Positions 23,641-33,246 of a stretch of DNA of 64,000 nucleotides are shown one piece after another. Every line of letters begins with the position of its first letter. The first letter of the stretch is position 1. The notes under the pieces are model-generated. The model was not told where the DNA came from. It saw nothing but the letters and a program-made list of their open reading frames with translations, and made no database searches. This DNA is from Ictalurus punctatus. Its lineage: Eukaryota; Chordata; Actinopteri; Siluriformes; Ictaluridae. The translations under genes were made by a program, and so were the position numbers. Where the stretch lies: NCBI RefSeq assembly GCF_001660625.3, contig NC_030435.2:5744727-5808726 (forward strand). The letters are read 5' to 3'.

Positions 23641-25559
23641 TGTACTGATTCACTCAGCAGTCATTTGTAGGGATTTTGTCGGGATAGGAGAAAAGAAGTA
23701 ACATGCATATTAATATATTTATTAAAGTGCTTAACAATTGGAATTTTACATGGTGATCATCATACAAAAAACCAATACAAACAGGGAAGCATCCCAGTAT
23801 GGTTATACTAAATATAAGTACTCTTGGAATGACGCTCTTCCAATCAAATTATTGGACCAGAAATAACTGTTTAACTGTATAAATTGCTATTAATTTTCAA
23901 GCTGCAACTTTTTGAGCCCTACTGCTTCAACATTAACTTTAAGATGCAACTTTAAGTGTTGTTTTTGAATTTTACTTCAAAATAATGCAGTCACTTTCAT
24001 TTCCAAACCTATTGTTGGCAGCATGACGTCTACTGCTTCACATTTTCCAGTTTCCAGAGTCCTATTTAACTTTATTTGTTAGCTTTATGGCAGTGTCACA
24101 TAAATCTTACAATGCCACAAAGAGCAGAGAACCACTAGCGTTTCAAAGAGCAATATTTCAGCTGGGTCCAGTACAGTTTGTGTATATACAGTTAACAATT
24201 TCATTTGTTGAAGCGTTAATGAACAAGCTGCTTAATGGTTTACAGCGCTAAAATGTTCCTAAAAAATGTTCAAGCAACATTATTATTGGTGTCAGCATTG
24301 GCAGAAGTTTTAAAAAAAAAGGTGAAAGTTAGTTCAATAACATTTGACACATATTAACACGTTCTTAAATGCTAAACCATGTTTGTATGACAAGGAGTCT
24401 TTGAACATGAAGGCATGGTTTATATAGAGGTCACAACCTTTGAATTCTTCATTCTGATATTAAATATAACATAAACAAGTATGACACATCATTCTTTAAT
24501 TAATAAAATACAATTGGTGGAAAATTGCTGTATACAAGTATAAGAGGAATAACACACCTTCCCGTTGTTGATTATTTTCCTATGACAGGACATGTCATGT
24601 TTTCTTCCCAACTTCTTGTCCCTATGGACTTATTAGAAAGGATATGGAGGATGAGCTAAAACAATTACTGCTCTATTAGCTTTGTACTGGTTGCACGTCT
24701 GATCTAACACAATAGAATGTAACCAGGCTATTCCTTCGATAGCTGTATTTAACTGAATTTCCTCAGCCATGCATTAGATGCCTGTGAGGCTGTCTGAAAA
24801 AGAGTGAAGGGAGAAGATGGGGCAATCAGACCAGTCCTCCTTCTCCTGCTAATTTTATGCTTCTCATAAAGTGCATGATTCCTGATGGGGTTTAATTTTT
24901 TGTTTTTACACTTATGTGTTTAAGTGTAAAACGCTCACTTATAACAAACACATTAACATTGTGCTTCCAATAGAATCCACAAATGTCCCAAAATAACCCA
25001 CTATTTATTTTTATTTTTGCCGGTAATCCAACTTATTTCAAAGCCTTGCTCAAAATAAATAAATAAAGCAAAAGTGCTTGTACGAGTGATGGACGACAAT
25101 TTCCATTCGCTACCTTTGAATATTCTCTTTCATTATTGTGTGTTTGCAAAATTCATACACTTGCTAACAGAAACTGACTTGTTTGTGCGTTTACATGAGC
25201 GCCTGACTCATTAGCCTGAATTAGCTCAGCGGAAATACATGCATTTCTGTCAGAAAAAAAAAACCCCCAACAAAACAAAAACGACTCCATCAGGCAAAAT
25301 AAACAGTTCTATCAGGATGCCATATGGCTGATCCACTGTGATGGATACAGTATGTGTTCCACTGATGGGTCATCAGACACAAATGCAGCAGATTTCACCA
25401 TCATTTCAACTGTATCACTGTGTCATTGCGATCGTTCTGGTGGAGTGAAATGACTTGCAGTATCAACCTACATATGGGTGACAAATTACAGGAAAAACAA
25501 CATACCATGGCTTAGTAAGGTGTTAGAGCACTATAAGTTGACAGAACAGATTGTACTGA
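23641..25559. other. non-coding, AT-rich sequence
   Basis: No gene is recognised. At about 24470-24560 the words AAAATTGCTGTATACAAGTA and ATGACACATCATTC resemble the right end of the TTATACCACAG MITE family (52640-52722), so a short eroded copy is likely there. Confidence 0.4.
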
Positions 25560-25588
25560 ACACCGTTCCTTTAAAAATATTCTCTCAA

Positions 25589-25619
<31 letters not shown>

Positions 25620-25900
25620 TGATGGAGAGTGATGTCTAACATGACGCTCCAAATTCTCCTGTATAGTAGGTGTTCAACTGGGTTGAGCTCTGGTGACTGT
25701 GAAGGCATATGATTTACACCATTTTCATCCTCATCAAGCCACTTAGTGAGGCCTCGAACCATGAACTTGTGGTTCGGGGTGGAGTCTTACTGGAAGAAAC
25801 CACACCCTCCAGGAGAGAAATGTATCATCATAGGATAAATGTGATCAGTCATAGGAACTGCAGTATTGATTCAGGGACAAGTGGACTCAACGGAGCCACC
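25560..25900 (-). pseudogene. Tc1/mariner transposase relic
   Basis: Read on the minus strand, the sequence gives WLDEDENGVNHMPSQSPELN followed by PVEHLL. This is the Tc1-type SPDLNPIEHLW segment that carries the third catalytic residue. A (GAT)n expansion at 25590-25618, which gives a histidine run, interrupts the C-terminal side. Upstream parts are too eroded to read, and nothing functional remains. Confidence 0.6.
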
Positions 25901-27075
25901 ATTTTTCCCTTTAATTTTTTCACCTGTCTTTATTTTAAGAATGGTTATTAAAATACAGTCCATCAACCCAAAGCTCACCTTCTGACAGGTCCTGGAAGTT
26001 TAATGGATTAAAAACTACAAGTACAGTCTTCCAGCTATTGCTACTACGTAATGCTGGAGAAACTGCAGCCAGTGTGCATACCTTCTCAGGTGAATACATA
26101 CAAGCAGGGTGGATGGTATAGATGGACTAGCAGCCTTGCTGTCTTTCAAAGTTAAAAACACATCAATATACCATTTCATTGTTGGAATCCACACCAGCTT
26201 AAGGTGGATTATTTTTGGACTTTTGTGGAACAAAGTGCAACAGCAGCAGCAGTGGCTGTAAGAAAAATCAACATCATGGTATGAAGAAGCTAGGCTGAGT
26301 CTGATTTCTTTCTAGCCCAGACTGTAGATTCAGACTGTAGATTTGTCTGTGTGATACTCTCAGACACAATATAAGAGACCCTGATTATTTGGGTTAACTG
26401 TATGTGGTATTAATGTAATGAGATAAAGCTCAGATTAATCAGCCATATACTGGATGGCTGAGCTTTTGGGAGAAGTTCAAACACTGAAGGCTTCACATTC
26501 ATCTTTAATATGGACTGCAAAAGACATTGTCTGATGAGACTATTAACGTACAGCCTAGCCTCATGATATACTGTATTAGCCTGTTGGACTTACTGTTTTC
26601 ATTCTGCGCTGCTCTCCATTTAGGAAAACAGTAACGAATACAGAATAATCATTTCACTTCTCTGCCTGTCTCACTCTCCTTATTTCTTCTCCTGTAGCTA
26701 GGCCATTTCCCCTCATTGTATTTCTCCACCCTAAATCCTCCTCCGTTCTGCACTCATTTCATCTTCGCTTTCCACCTGCTCGCCTCTAGAATGAAGGTTT
26801 AATGAAAGCAAAATAAACAATGTCTTGAAAAAAATAGGATTAGCTGTTAGGATTTCAAAAAAAGCCGGCTACAGATTCATTAGGAGGAGGAAGTCTGGTC
26901 TGCCTGGATGTCCAGATGTCCGAGAACAGACAGAGTAGACAGGAATGAAGGGTTGGAAGAGGAAAGATACAGAGAGTGAGTTAAGAGAAGAAACCAACTT
27001 AGCTTCGCTAAACTTACAGTTCACTGATGATAAATTCGGTTTCTCTTCAGTATACATACTGTGCTGTCTTGCAGA
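25901..27075. other. non-coding sequence
   Basis: No gene or clear repeat is recognised. Confidence 0.45.
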
Positions 27076-27760
27076 TCCAGGGATGGGAGAAATTATACTT
27101 AAGTGAAACTTAAGCTTACTTTGTCCTTGTAACTTAAAAGTAATACTTAAGTGAAAGTATCAATAAATGAATCAGATGTGAAATATCATGTTAATAACCA
27201 ATATTTAGCTAGAATTAGCTAGAATTTTGCTTGCTGCGTAGCCAATTACGTTAGCTCCTGGAACCAATGCTGGTATCGGAAAGAAAACTAAGGCTAACTT
27301 AGTTAAATACTATAGCCAGTTAATGTTAACAAACTTACCTCAAATTAGATGATGTTCCTGCCTTCTAGGGAAAAACAGGAGACACCTCATTTGTCTTTGA
27401 GTGTGAGTCTTTGCTTACCCCAGCATATTGAAACAATTTACTGAGGTCGGATATCTATAGAATTAACTCCATTGTGTGGCATGAGCAGGTCACAGCAGAT
27501 GACGACTTTAAACAATTCTTGATAGTTTTTTTTTCTATGTTGATGAACGTGAATGGATACTTTAAACAGAAATGGAAATAAAATGTGTGAGAGCCCGTTG
27601 CAATTGAAGTACAGCGTACATCGCATCTCAGGTGCTAGATTAGAGAAGAAGACACCTTTGAGATTTTAATGAGTGCTTTAAAAGCTTTAAGTGAGAGTAC
27701 AAATATTCAATTATATTAAATAATATACGCCAACATAATACTCAAGTGTAATAATGAAAA
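27076..27760. mobile_element. hAT-like element relic beginning CAGGGATGGGA
   Basis: It opens with CAGGGATGGGAGAAATTATA, then ACTTAAGTGAAACTTAAGC. This is the inverse of the CACCCCTG-ended relic at 16680-17708. A GCTA/TAGC-rich middle similar to that relic follows. The right end is not clear and no transposase ORF survives. Confidence 0.4.
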
Positions 27761-28123
27761 ACAATTACTGTAATTTCGTCTCTTGTTGAGATCAATACAC
27801 TAGATTAATGCTAACTGGAAGCAACTTAAAATATAAATGAACTTTCCTATCACAATTTAGATATTTGTCATTTTATCCTATTTTTTTTTCAATTCTTATG
27901 ATGATTTTATTTTTTTCACACAGAATATATCTTTAAAAAATGACATTCTGAACCAATTAAGCTTAATCTGTAAGTCCCCACTAGTGTGTGTACAGTATGT
28001 GTGTTAATTTTAAATGCAAGAAAAAATATAAGGGAATCTTATATATACTTAAATTCCTTACACAATAGGGAAAATGTTGTATTGGTATGCGGCAAAGCAG
28101 ACATTGTCTATGCTTGTATTTGT

Positions 28124-28125
<2 letters not shown>
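27761..28125. other. non-coding, AT-rich sequence
   Basis: Nothing recognised. Confidence 0.5.

Positions 28126-28182
<57 letters not shown>
28126..28182. repeat. (GT)n microsatellite
   Basis: About 28 GT units. Confidence 0.95.
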
Positions 28183-28188
<6 letters not shown>

Positions 28189-28506
28189 TTTCCATCCATT
28201 ACCACATTTTGCTTGGTGTGATATTTTGATTTAGCCCTAATGAGTTGTAAGTGGCCAGTACTTTCTTCTACAGGAAACTCATGTCAAACTAATTAACTTT
28301 TAATGAGAAGGAAGCCACTGATTAGTGTGTTTTTGTTGGCACATGCCAGAATGGAGCAGAGAGTGCACCACGGTATGAACAGACCTCTTTCTCTCTCTCT
28401 CCCCCTCTCTCTTTCAAAACACACGCTCAGGGAGGAGAAGCTTCTGTGTTTGTCCAGCTGTTGACCGTCAGTCTAAGTCTGAGATGTGAAAGTTAATGAG
28501 AGCGGT

Positions 28507-28535
28507 GGGGGGTGGGGTGGGGTGGGGTGGGGGGG
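28507..28535 (+). other. strong G-quadruplex motif
   Basis: Five G runs of 6, 4, 4, 4 and 7 bases are separated by single T loops. This is an ideal intramolecular G-quadruplex pattern. The next TC tract is 450 bp downstream and no promoter or gene is adjacent. Confidence 0.8.
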
Positions 28536-28976
28536 TTTAGTCACAGAGTTACACACTCTTTTCAGATAAGACCACATAATATTTCACTTGTGAGGCATCT
28601 AATGCAAGTCATATATTAAATCGATACACTGAACTATACATACAAAGTCACAGCTTATAATTCAGTTGTTCATCTAAATGTAGATTATTCAGCGACTATT
28701 ATGATTATAATAAATCTAATAGCAAAAGGTGTGTAGTTATAAGAGTGAGGAATCAGTCATATAAGTCCAGACCCAAGAATAGGTCTTGGGACTCTAATGG
28801 TATAAAGCACTGGTCGTCACCTGGTGGGCTGCGGACTGGATGCGGACCCAGAAAAGTATTTCAGCGGACCTAATTGATCATAACAGAACCAATGAATGTA
28901 CTGATGCTGGATCCATTCATATCAAGAAGTGCAAGAGAGCAAAATTGGCTGTGTTCTCTTGGTGGGAGGGGTGACA

Positions 28977-28980
<4 letters not shown>
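28536..28980. other. non-coding; small repeat fragment at 28808-28880
   Basis: The stretch with CACCTGGTGGGCTGCGGACT and GATGCGGACCCAG resembles a dispersed fish repeat. The remainder is unique and non-coding. Confidence 0.35.
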
Positions 28981-29018
<38 letters not shown>

Positions 29019-29027
29019 CTCTCTCTC
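28981..29027. repeat. (TC)n microsatellite
   Basis: About 23 TC units with one GC interruption. Confidence 0.95.
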
Positions 29028-29218
29028 CTGTCAATCACAGTGACAACAGCCAATCGTGTTAATCTGTGAGCTCATGTATGCGCAAGAGGGAGGATATCGC
29101 ATTCTTCTGTGTGTGACGCTGCCCTGTGACACAATATGAGCGGCAGTTTTGGATAGATTGCTTGCAATTGGTTGGTCAAAAGTGAAAATATCTTAAACAT
29201 AGTCAAATGTATCTACAC

Positions 29219-29400
29219 TGAAAACCCTCACAAGTTGACTGCACTCAGTTGGCAGAGTAAACTCAATTTAATTGAGTAATAGGTCTCCCAAAACCTGTAT
29301 TTTTAAGTTCACTTAACTTGATGCTCATGTAGTCTGTAATTAAATTGTTAAGTTCACTTCACTTGGTGTTCATATGGTGTACTTAGTTTACTTGACCAGG
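29219..29400. mobile_element. possible MITE fragment (CACTG-ended)
   Basis: It begins CACTGAAAACCCTCACAAGT and has recurring AAGTTCACTT and AGTTTACTTGA words, typical of a second CACTG-ended fish MITE type. The right boundary is not visible. Confidence 0.3.
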
Positions 29401-29689
29401 ACTCGGGCCGGTTTCAGTGAAAGCGCCTCATACTAGCCATTAGCCCACCAGGGAACCTGTGCGCTTAAATAATTACACTCACTAACAGTAACACTTTCCT
29501 TAACACTTTTTAGCAATATGAAACTTTATTTACAAAAGACCCTCTACATGATTGCCATTTCTTTGTAAACACGCACGGAGTCGTCTCTCCTACTCATGAC
29601 GTACTCTTGAATTTCACTACACCGGTACCAGAAACAGACAAGACGAAGAGTACCGCCTTTAGTAATTATCTTCCTATCAGTGCATTCGT

Positions 29690-29774
29690 TTTCTTGCTGC
29701 CAGGTGGAACTACTCATTTCAAGCGTGTAGATTTCTTATTCTGTTGGCAAATTTCTAGAAATAAATGCTTAAAA
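29690..29774 (+). mobile_element. left part of a DNA transposon split by the LINE
   Basis: CTTATTCTGTTGGCAAATTT then CTAGAAATAAATGCTTAAAA runs to the LINE start. Joined to the sequence after the LINE it gives TGCTTAAAACAAGCAAAAT, a continuous word that I recognise from the CACTGCAAAAA-ended fish transposon. How far the element extends to the left is unclear. Confidence 0.55.
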
Positions 29775-29783
29775 GATGGCGGC
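29773..29783 (+). promoter_or_regulatory. YY1-like motif over the LINE start codon
   Basis: AAGATGGCGGC matches the consensus YY1 site and the short-5'UTR translation initiator element seen at some promoters. The motif straddles the target duplication and the element start, and its ATG is the ORF start. Binding is inferred, not shown. Confidence 0.6.
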
Positions 29784-32781
29784 GCACACCGTTGCTGCGG
29801 CTCACGGCTCTCCTTTCCAGTGCTCTTTTTCATTGTTTTTGTATTATTTCTTTATTATTTGTTTGAGCATTATCGATTCCACGAACATCCGCTATACAAG
29901 TCAGAACCTTATGGATATTGGGGATCAACACCGCATACCTATTACGAGAATGTTTCATCACACGCACAACATCCCAGACGACATAGCGAGATTGCCGGGC
30001 TCTCCGTGGATTGTTGTCGGGTCCAGAAGGCGGCGCAGACGGCGGAGGGAGAGGAAGCAAAAGCGGGGATGCAGGTCCGGTATTATGCTAAGGCTAAGAA
30101 AACAACCACACAAGCCACCTTTACCGAGCCTGTTTCTCTCCAATGCCAGATCCCTAGTGAATAAAATCGACAACTTGGAATTACAACTAGCTGGAAATCG
30201 CTATGTTCGCGACTGCTGTGTTTTGATTATTACTGAAACCTGGCTTCATCCGAGGATACCCGATGCTAGCATGCAGCTAGCAGGTTGTACTATGCTTCGC
30301 TGGGACAGGACTGAGGACTCCGGTAAGAGCAGAGGGGGGGGGCTCTGTATGTATGTGCATGAGAATTGGTGTAACAACGGAACAATGATAGACAAACATT
30401 GTTCCCCTGACCTCGAGTACATGTCCGTAAGATGTCGGCCCTTTTTTCTACCGAGAGAGCTTACAGTGGTGATTATCACGGCTGTGTATATTCCACCTGA
30501 TGCCAATGTGAACACGGCGCTCTCTCTCCTGTTGAACACCATAAACGAGCAGCAGAGGGCTTACCCAGACGGTGTTCACATAATTGCAGGAGACTTTAAT
30601 AAGGCGAACTTGAAGACTGTACTCCCGAAATTCTATCAACATGTTAAGTGTTTTACTAGAGGGGCGAACACTTTGGATCATGTTTACTCCAACATCAAGC
30701 ACGCGTATAGAGCCATACCTCTCCCCCACCTCGGCCAATCAGACCATCTCTCCCTCCTGCTCTCCCCTGCCTACACCCCCCTCAGACGCAGTGTCACGAC
30801 CACTATAAAGACTGTTACCACCTGGCCTGATGATGCATTCTGCAAACTACAGGACTGCTTCGAACAGACAGACTGGGATTTGTTTGAACATCAAGAGCTA
30901 GAAACATTAACAGGAACGGTACTGGACTACATCAAGTTCTGTATCGGAAATGTGACTGTGGAAAAAAACATCCGGGTTTTCCAAAACCAGAAACCATGGA
31001 TGACCAAACAGGTCCGCACACTACTCAAAGCCCGCGACGCTGCCTTCAGGTCTGGTAATAGAGCTCTGTACAGAGCTGCCCGTGCCAACCTGAAAGGCGG
31101 TATTAAGGAAGCTAAGGCGGCCTATAAGAGGAGCATAGAGTCCCACCTGTCCAGCAAAAATAAACGGGAGGTGTGGCAGGGCATACAGAACATCACAAAC
31201 TACAGAGGCCGTGAGGCGACAACAGGAGTCCTGAGTGCGATTCTGGCAGAAGAGCTAAATTGCTTCTTCGCTCGCTTTGAAACATCACAACAACAGCACT
31301 CATCTGCTCCAGCCCCACCTCCACCCTCATCTGGCCCCCGTACCAGTCCAGCCCTGCCTCCATCCCCTTCTGGTTCCTGCACCACTCTACTTACTGTGAG
31401 GGAACACGATGTTAGACGGATGTTTCTGGCAGTGAACCCCAGGAAGGCTGCTGGCCCAGACGGTGTACCTGGTAATGTGCTCAGATCATGTGCCCACCAG
31501 CTTGCCCACATCTTTACCAGAATTTTCAATCTCTCCCTGGCCCAAGCAGTCATCCCGTCCTGCCTAAAATCAGCCACAATCATTCCAGTGCCAAAGAAAT
31601 CGCCCACCACTAGCCTGAATGATTATCGTCCTGTAGCCCTCACTCCAGTTATCATGAAGTGCTTTGAGAGATTGGTTCTTCAGCACATCAAGGACTACCT
31701 CCCCCCAGATTTCGATCCTTTTCAATTTGCTTATCGTGCAAACAGATCCACAGAGGATGCTATCGCCGTAGCTGTCCACTACGTGTTGAGACATCTTGAG
31801 CAGCAACAGAGCTACGTACGGATGCTTTTTGTGGATTACAGTTCGGCTTTTAATACAATAATTCTGGACATTCTCGTCACCAAATTGGTCACCCTTGGTC
31901 TCCCCCGCCTCACGTGTGCCTGGATAAAGGACTTTCTGACCAACAGGTTCCAGACAGTGAGACTCGGGCCCCACCTCTCCTCCACTCGCACGTTGAGCAC
32001 AGGTTCTCCACAGGGCTGTGTGTTGAGCCCCCTCCTGTACTGTCTCTACACATATGACTGTAGACCAGTCTACAACAATATTATTATTATCAAGTTTGCT
32101 GACGACACCACAGTGGTCGGACTTATCTCAAAAGGAGAGGAGGCAGCCTACAGAGAGGAAGTCCTAAACTTGGCAGCCTGGTGTTCAAAGAACAACCTGA
32201 CTCTAAACACCAAGAAAACCAAGGAACTTATTGTAGACTTCAGAAAACACAACACGGAGCTGGCCCCCCTCTTCATCAATGGGGAGTGTGTAGAGAAGGT
32301 CCACACCGTCCGGTTTCTTGGCGTCCTTATCTCTGCTAACATCTCCTGGACGGACAACATCACAGCGGTCATCAAGAAGGCTCAAACGCGGCTACACTTC
32401 CTGAGGGTTCTCAGGAAGTACAATCTGGACTCCAATCTGCTGCTGATCTTCTACCGCTCGTCCGTCGAGAGCTTGCTGACATACTGTATCACGGTGTGGT
32501 ATGGTAGCTGCACCGCAGCAGACAGGGAGAGGCTTCAGAGGGTAGTAAGAGCAGCACAGAAGATCATTGGCTGCCCTCTCCCCTCCCTGATGGATATTTA
32601 TACTTCCCATTGCCTCAGCAGAGGAAAAACTATCATTAAGGACAGTTCTCACCCTGGCTTTGATCTGTTCAATCTGTTGCCCTCAGGGAGACGTTACAGG
32701 TGCATCAAAACAAGGACTAGCAGATTTAAGAATAGTTTCTTCCCAAAAGCTATTACCATGATAAACAAACACATGTACTGA
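29776..32781 (+). CDS. LINE endonuclease-reverse transcriptase polyprotein
   Basis: This uninterrupted 1001-residue protein would nick target DNA and copy the element RNA into the chromosome in the nucleus. After a hydrophobic N-terminus (residues 15-33) and an arginine-rich stretch (83-97) comes an AP-type endonuclease at about 118-330. Its motifs are SNARS (122-126), ITETW with Glu154, AGDFN with Asp273, LDHVYSN (300-306) and SDH (322-324). A proline-rich linker lies at 511-535. The reverse transcriptase spans about 595-860, with FVDYSSAFN (Asp687), STGSPQGCVLSPLL (741-754) and the catalytic FADD (774-777). The C-terminus has the LPSGRRYR segment (968-975) typical of fish elements of this group. 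No stop or frameshift is visible, so the copy is young or possibly competent. The ATG at 29776 is the first in the element. The 185-codon ORF overlapping it from 29607 is incidental. Confidence 0.92.
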   Translation: MAAHTVAAAHGSPFQCSFSLFLYYFFIICLSIIDSTNIRYTSQNLMDIGDQHRIPITRMFHHTHNIPDDIARLPGSPWIVVGSRRRRRRRRERKQKRGCRSGIMLRLRKQPHKPPLPSLFLSNARSLVNKIDNLELQLAGNRYVRDCCVLIITETWLHPRIPDASMQLAGCTMLRWDRTEDSGKSRGGGLCMYVHENWCNNGTMIDKHCSPDLEYMSVRCRPFFLPRELTVVIITAVYIPPDANVNTALSLLLNTINEQQRAYPDGVHIIAGDFNKANLKTVLPKFYQHVKCFTRGANTLDHVYSNIKHAYRAIPLPHLGQSDHLSLLLSPAYTPLRRSVTTTIKTVTTWPDDAFCKLQDCFEQTDWDLFEHQELETLTGTVLDYIKFCIGNVTVEKNIRVFQNQKPWMTKQVRTLLKARDAAFRSGNRALYRAARANLKGGIKEAKAAYKRSIESHLSSKNKREVWQGIQNITNYRGREATTGVLSAILAEELNCFFARFETSQQQHSSAPAPPPPSSGPRTSPALPPSPSGSCTTLLTVREHDVRRMFLAVNPRKAAGPDGVPGNVLRSCAHQLAHIFTRIFNLSLAQAVIPSCLKSATIIPVPKKSPTTSLNDYRPVALTPVIMKCFERLVLQHIKDYLPPDFDPFQFAYRANRSTEDAIAVAVHYVLRHLEQQQSYVRMLFVDYSSAFNTIILDILVTKLVTLGLPRLTCAWIKDFLTNRFQTVRLGPHLSSTRTLSTGSPQGCVLSPLLYCLYTYDCRPVYNNIIIIKFADDTTVVGLISKGEEAAYREEVLNLAAWCSKNNLTLNTKKTKELIVDFRKHNTELAPLFINGECVEKVHTVRFLGVLISANISWTDNITAVIKKAQTRLHFLRVLRKYNLDSNLLLIFYRSSVESLLTYCITVWYGSCTAADRERLQRVVRAAQKIIGCPLPSLMDIYTSHCLSRGKTIIKDSSHPGFDLFNLLPSGRRYRCIKTRTSRFKNSFFPKAITMINKHMY

Positions 32782-33035
32782 GTCCACAGCATATGTATAT
32801 ATTGTCTCAAACTGTGCATTTCATAGTACCTCCGCCATCCACCCTAATATCTATCTATCGTGCATATATCTTGCATATATTGTATATCTTGTTTATTTAT
32901 TTTGTTTATTTATCTTATTTATTTATCTGTGTATTATCTGTTTATTCTTCTTGTGTATTGAATGTATATGTTTGCACGGAACAAAAAGGAGTGGCTCTTA
33001 ATTTCATTGTACATGTGTATAGTGACAATAAAAGG

Positions 33036-33073
33036 CATTCATTCATTCATTCATTCATTCATTCATTCATTCA
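33036..33073. repeat. (CATT)n tail of the LINE
   Basis: About nine CATT units directly follow the AATAAA-containing 3' UTR. This is a microsatellite-type tail as in elements that do not use poly-A. Confidence 0.9.
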
Positions 33074-33246
33074 TTAAAACAAGCAAAATTAAAACTATTT
33101 CAAGCTTGAAATGAGTACCAATGGCTTGAAATACGTTTAACGAGGTTATATTTGGTTTATTGTGATCATATAATAAGAAATACTAGAAAAGTTGACTATA
33201 TTGAAGGTATTTCCACTTACTAAGATGTAATTGTTTTTGCGGTGTA
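33074..33246 (+). mobile_element. right part of the DNA transposon split by the LINE
   Basis: It starts with TTAAAACAAGCAAAATTAAA and runs to TTTTTGCGGTG at 33236-33246. That is the inverted counterpart of CACTGCAAAAA with one mismatch. It shares ATAATAAGAAATA with the copy at 981-1250. Confidence 0.6.

Larger units (their letters stand above)
29775..33073 (+). mobile_element. full-length non-LTR retrotransposon (CR1/L2/Rex1-like LINE)
   Basis: The element starts at GATGGCGGCG, carries one long ORF (endonuclease plus reverse transcriptase) and has a short 3' UTR with AATAAA at 33027-33032. It ends in a (CATT)n tail at 33036-33073. TTAAAA flanks it on both sides (29769-29774 and 33074-33079), consistent with a 6 bp target duplication. 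The two flanking halves rejoin into one older transposon. No separate ORF1 is present, since the long ORF begins at the second base of the element. The clade is inferred from protein layout (APE endonuclease, FADD, no RNase H) and the tandem-repeat tail rather than poly-A. Rex1, L2 and CR1 types remain open. Confidence 0.85.

Noticed and set aside
25590..25618. Polyhistidine tract in an ORF
   Set aside because: It is a (GAT)n microsatellite expansion inside a dead Tc1 relic, read on the minus strand.
29607..30164. 185-codon ORF overlapping the LINE 5' end, considered as a LINE ORF1
   Set aside because: It starts upstream of the element boundary defined by the target duplication and shows no zinc knuckle, coiled coil or esterase motif.
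18240..33073. Idea that the SINE (AATG)n tail and the LINE (CATT)n tail mark a SINE-LINE partnership
   Set aside because: On the element's own strand the SINE tail is AATG-type and the LINE tail is CATT-type, which are reverse complements rather than the same tail. No shared 3' sequence was seen.
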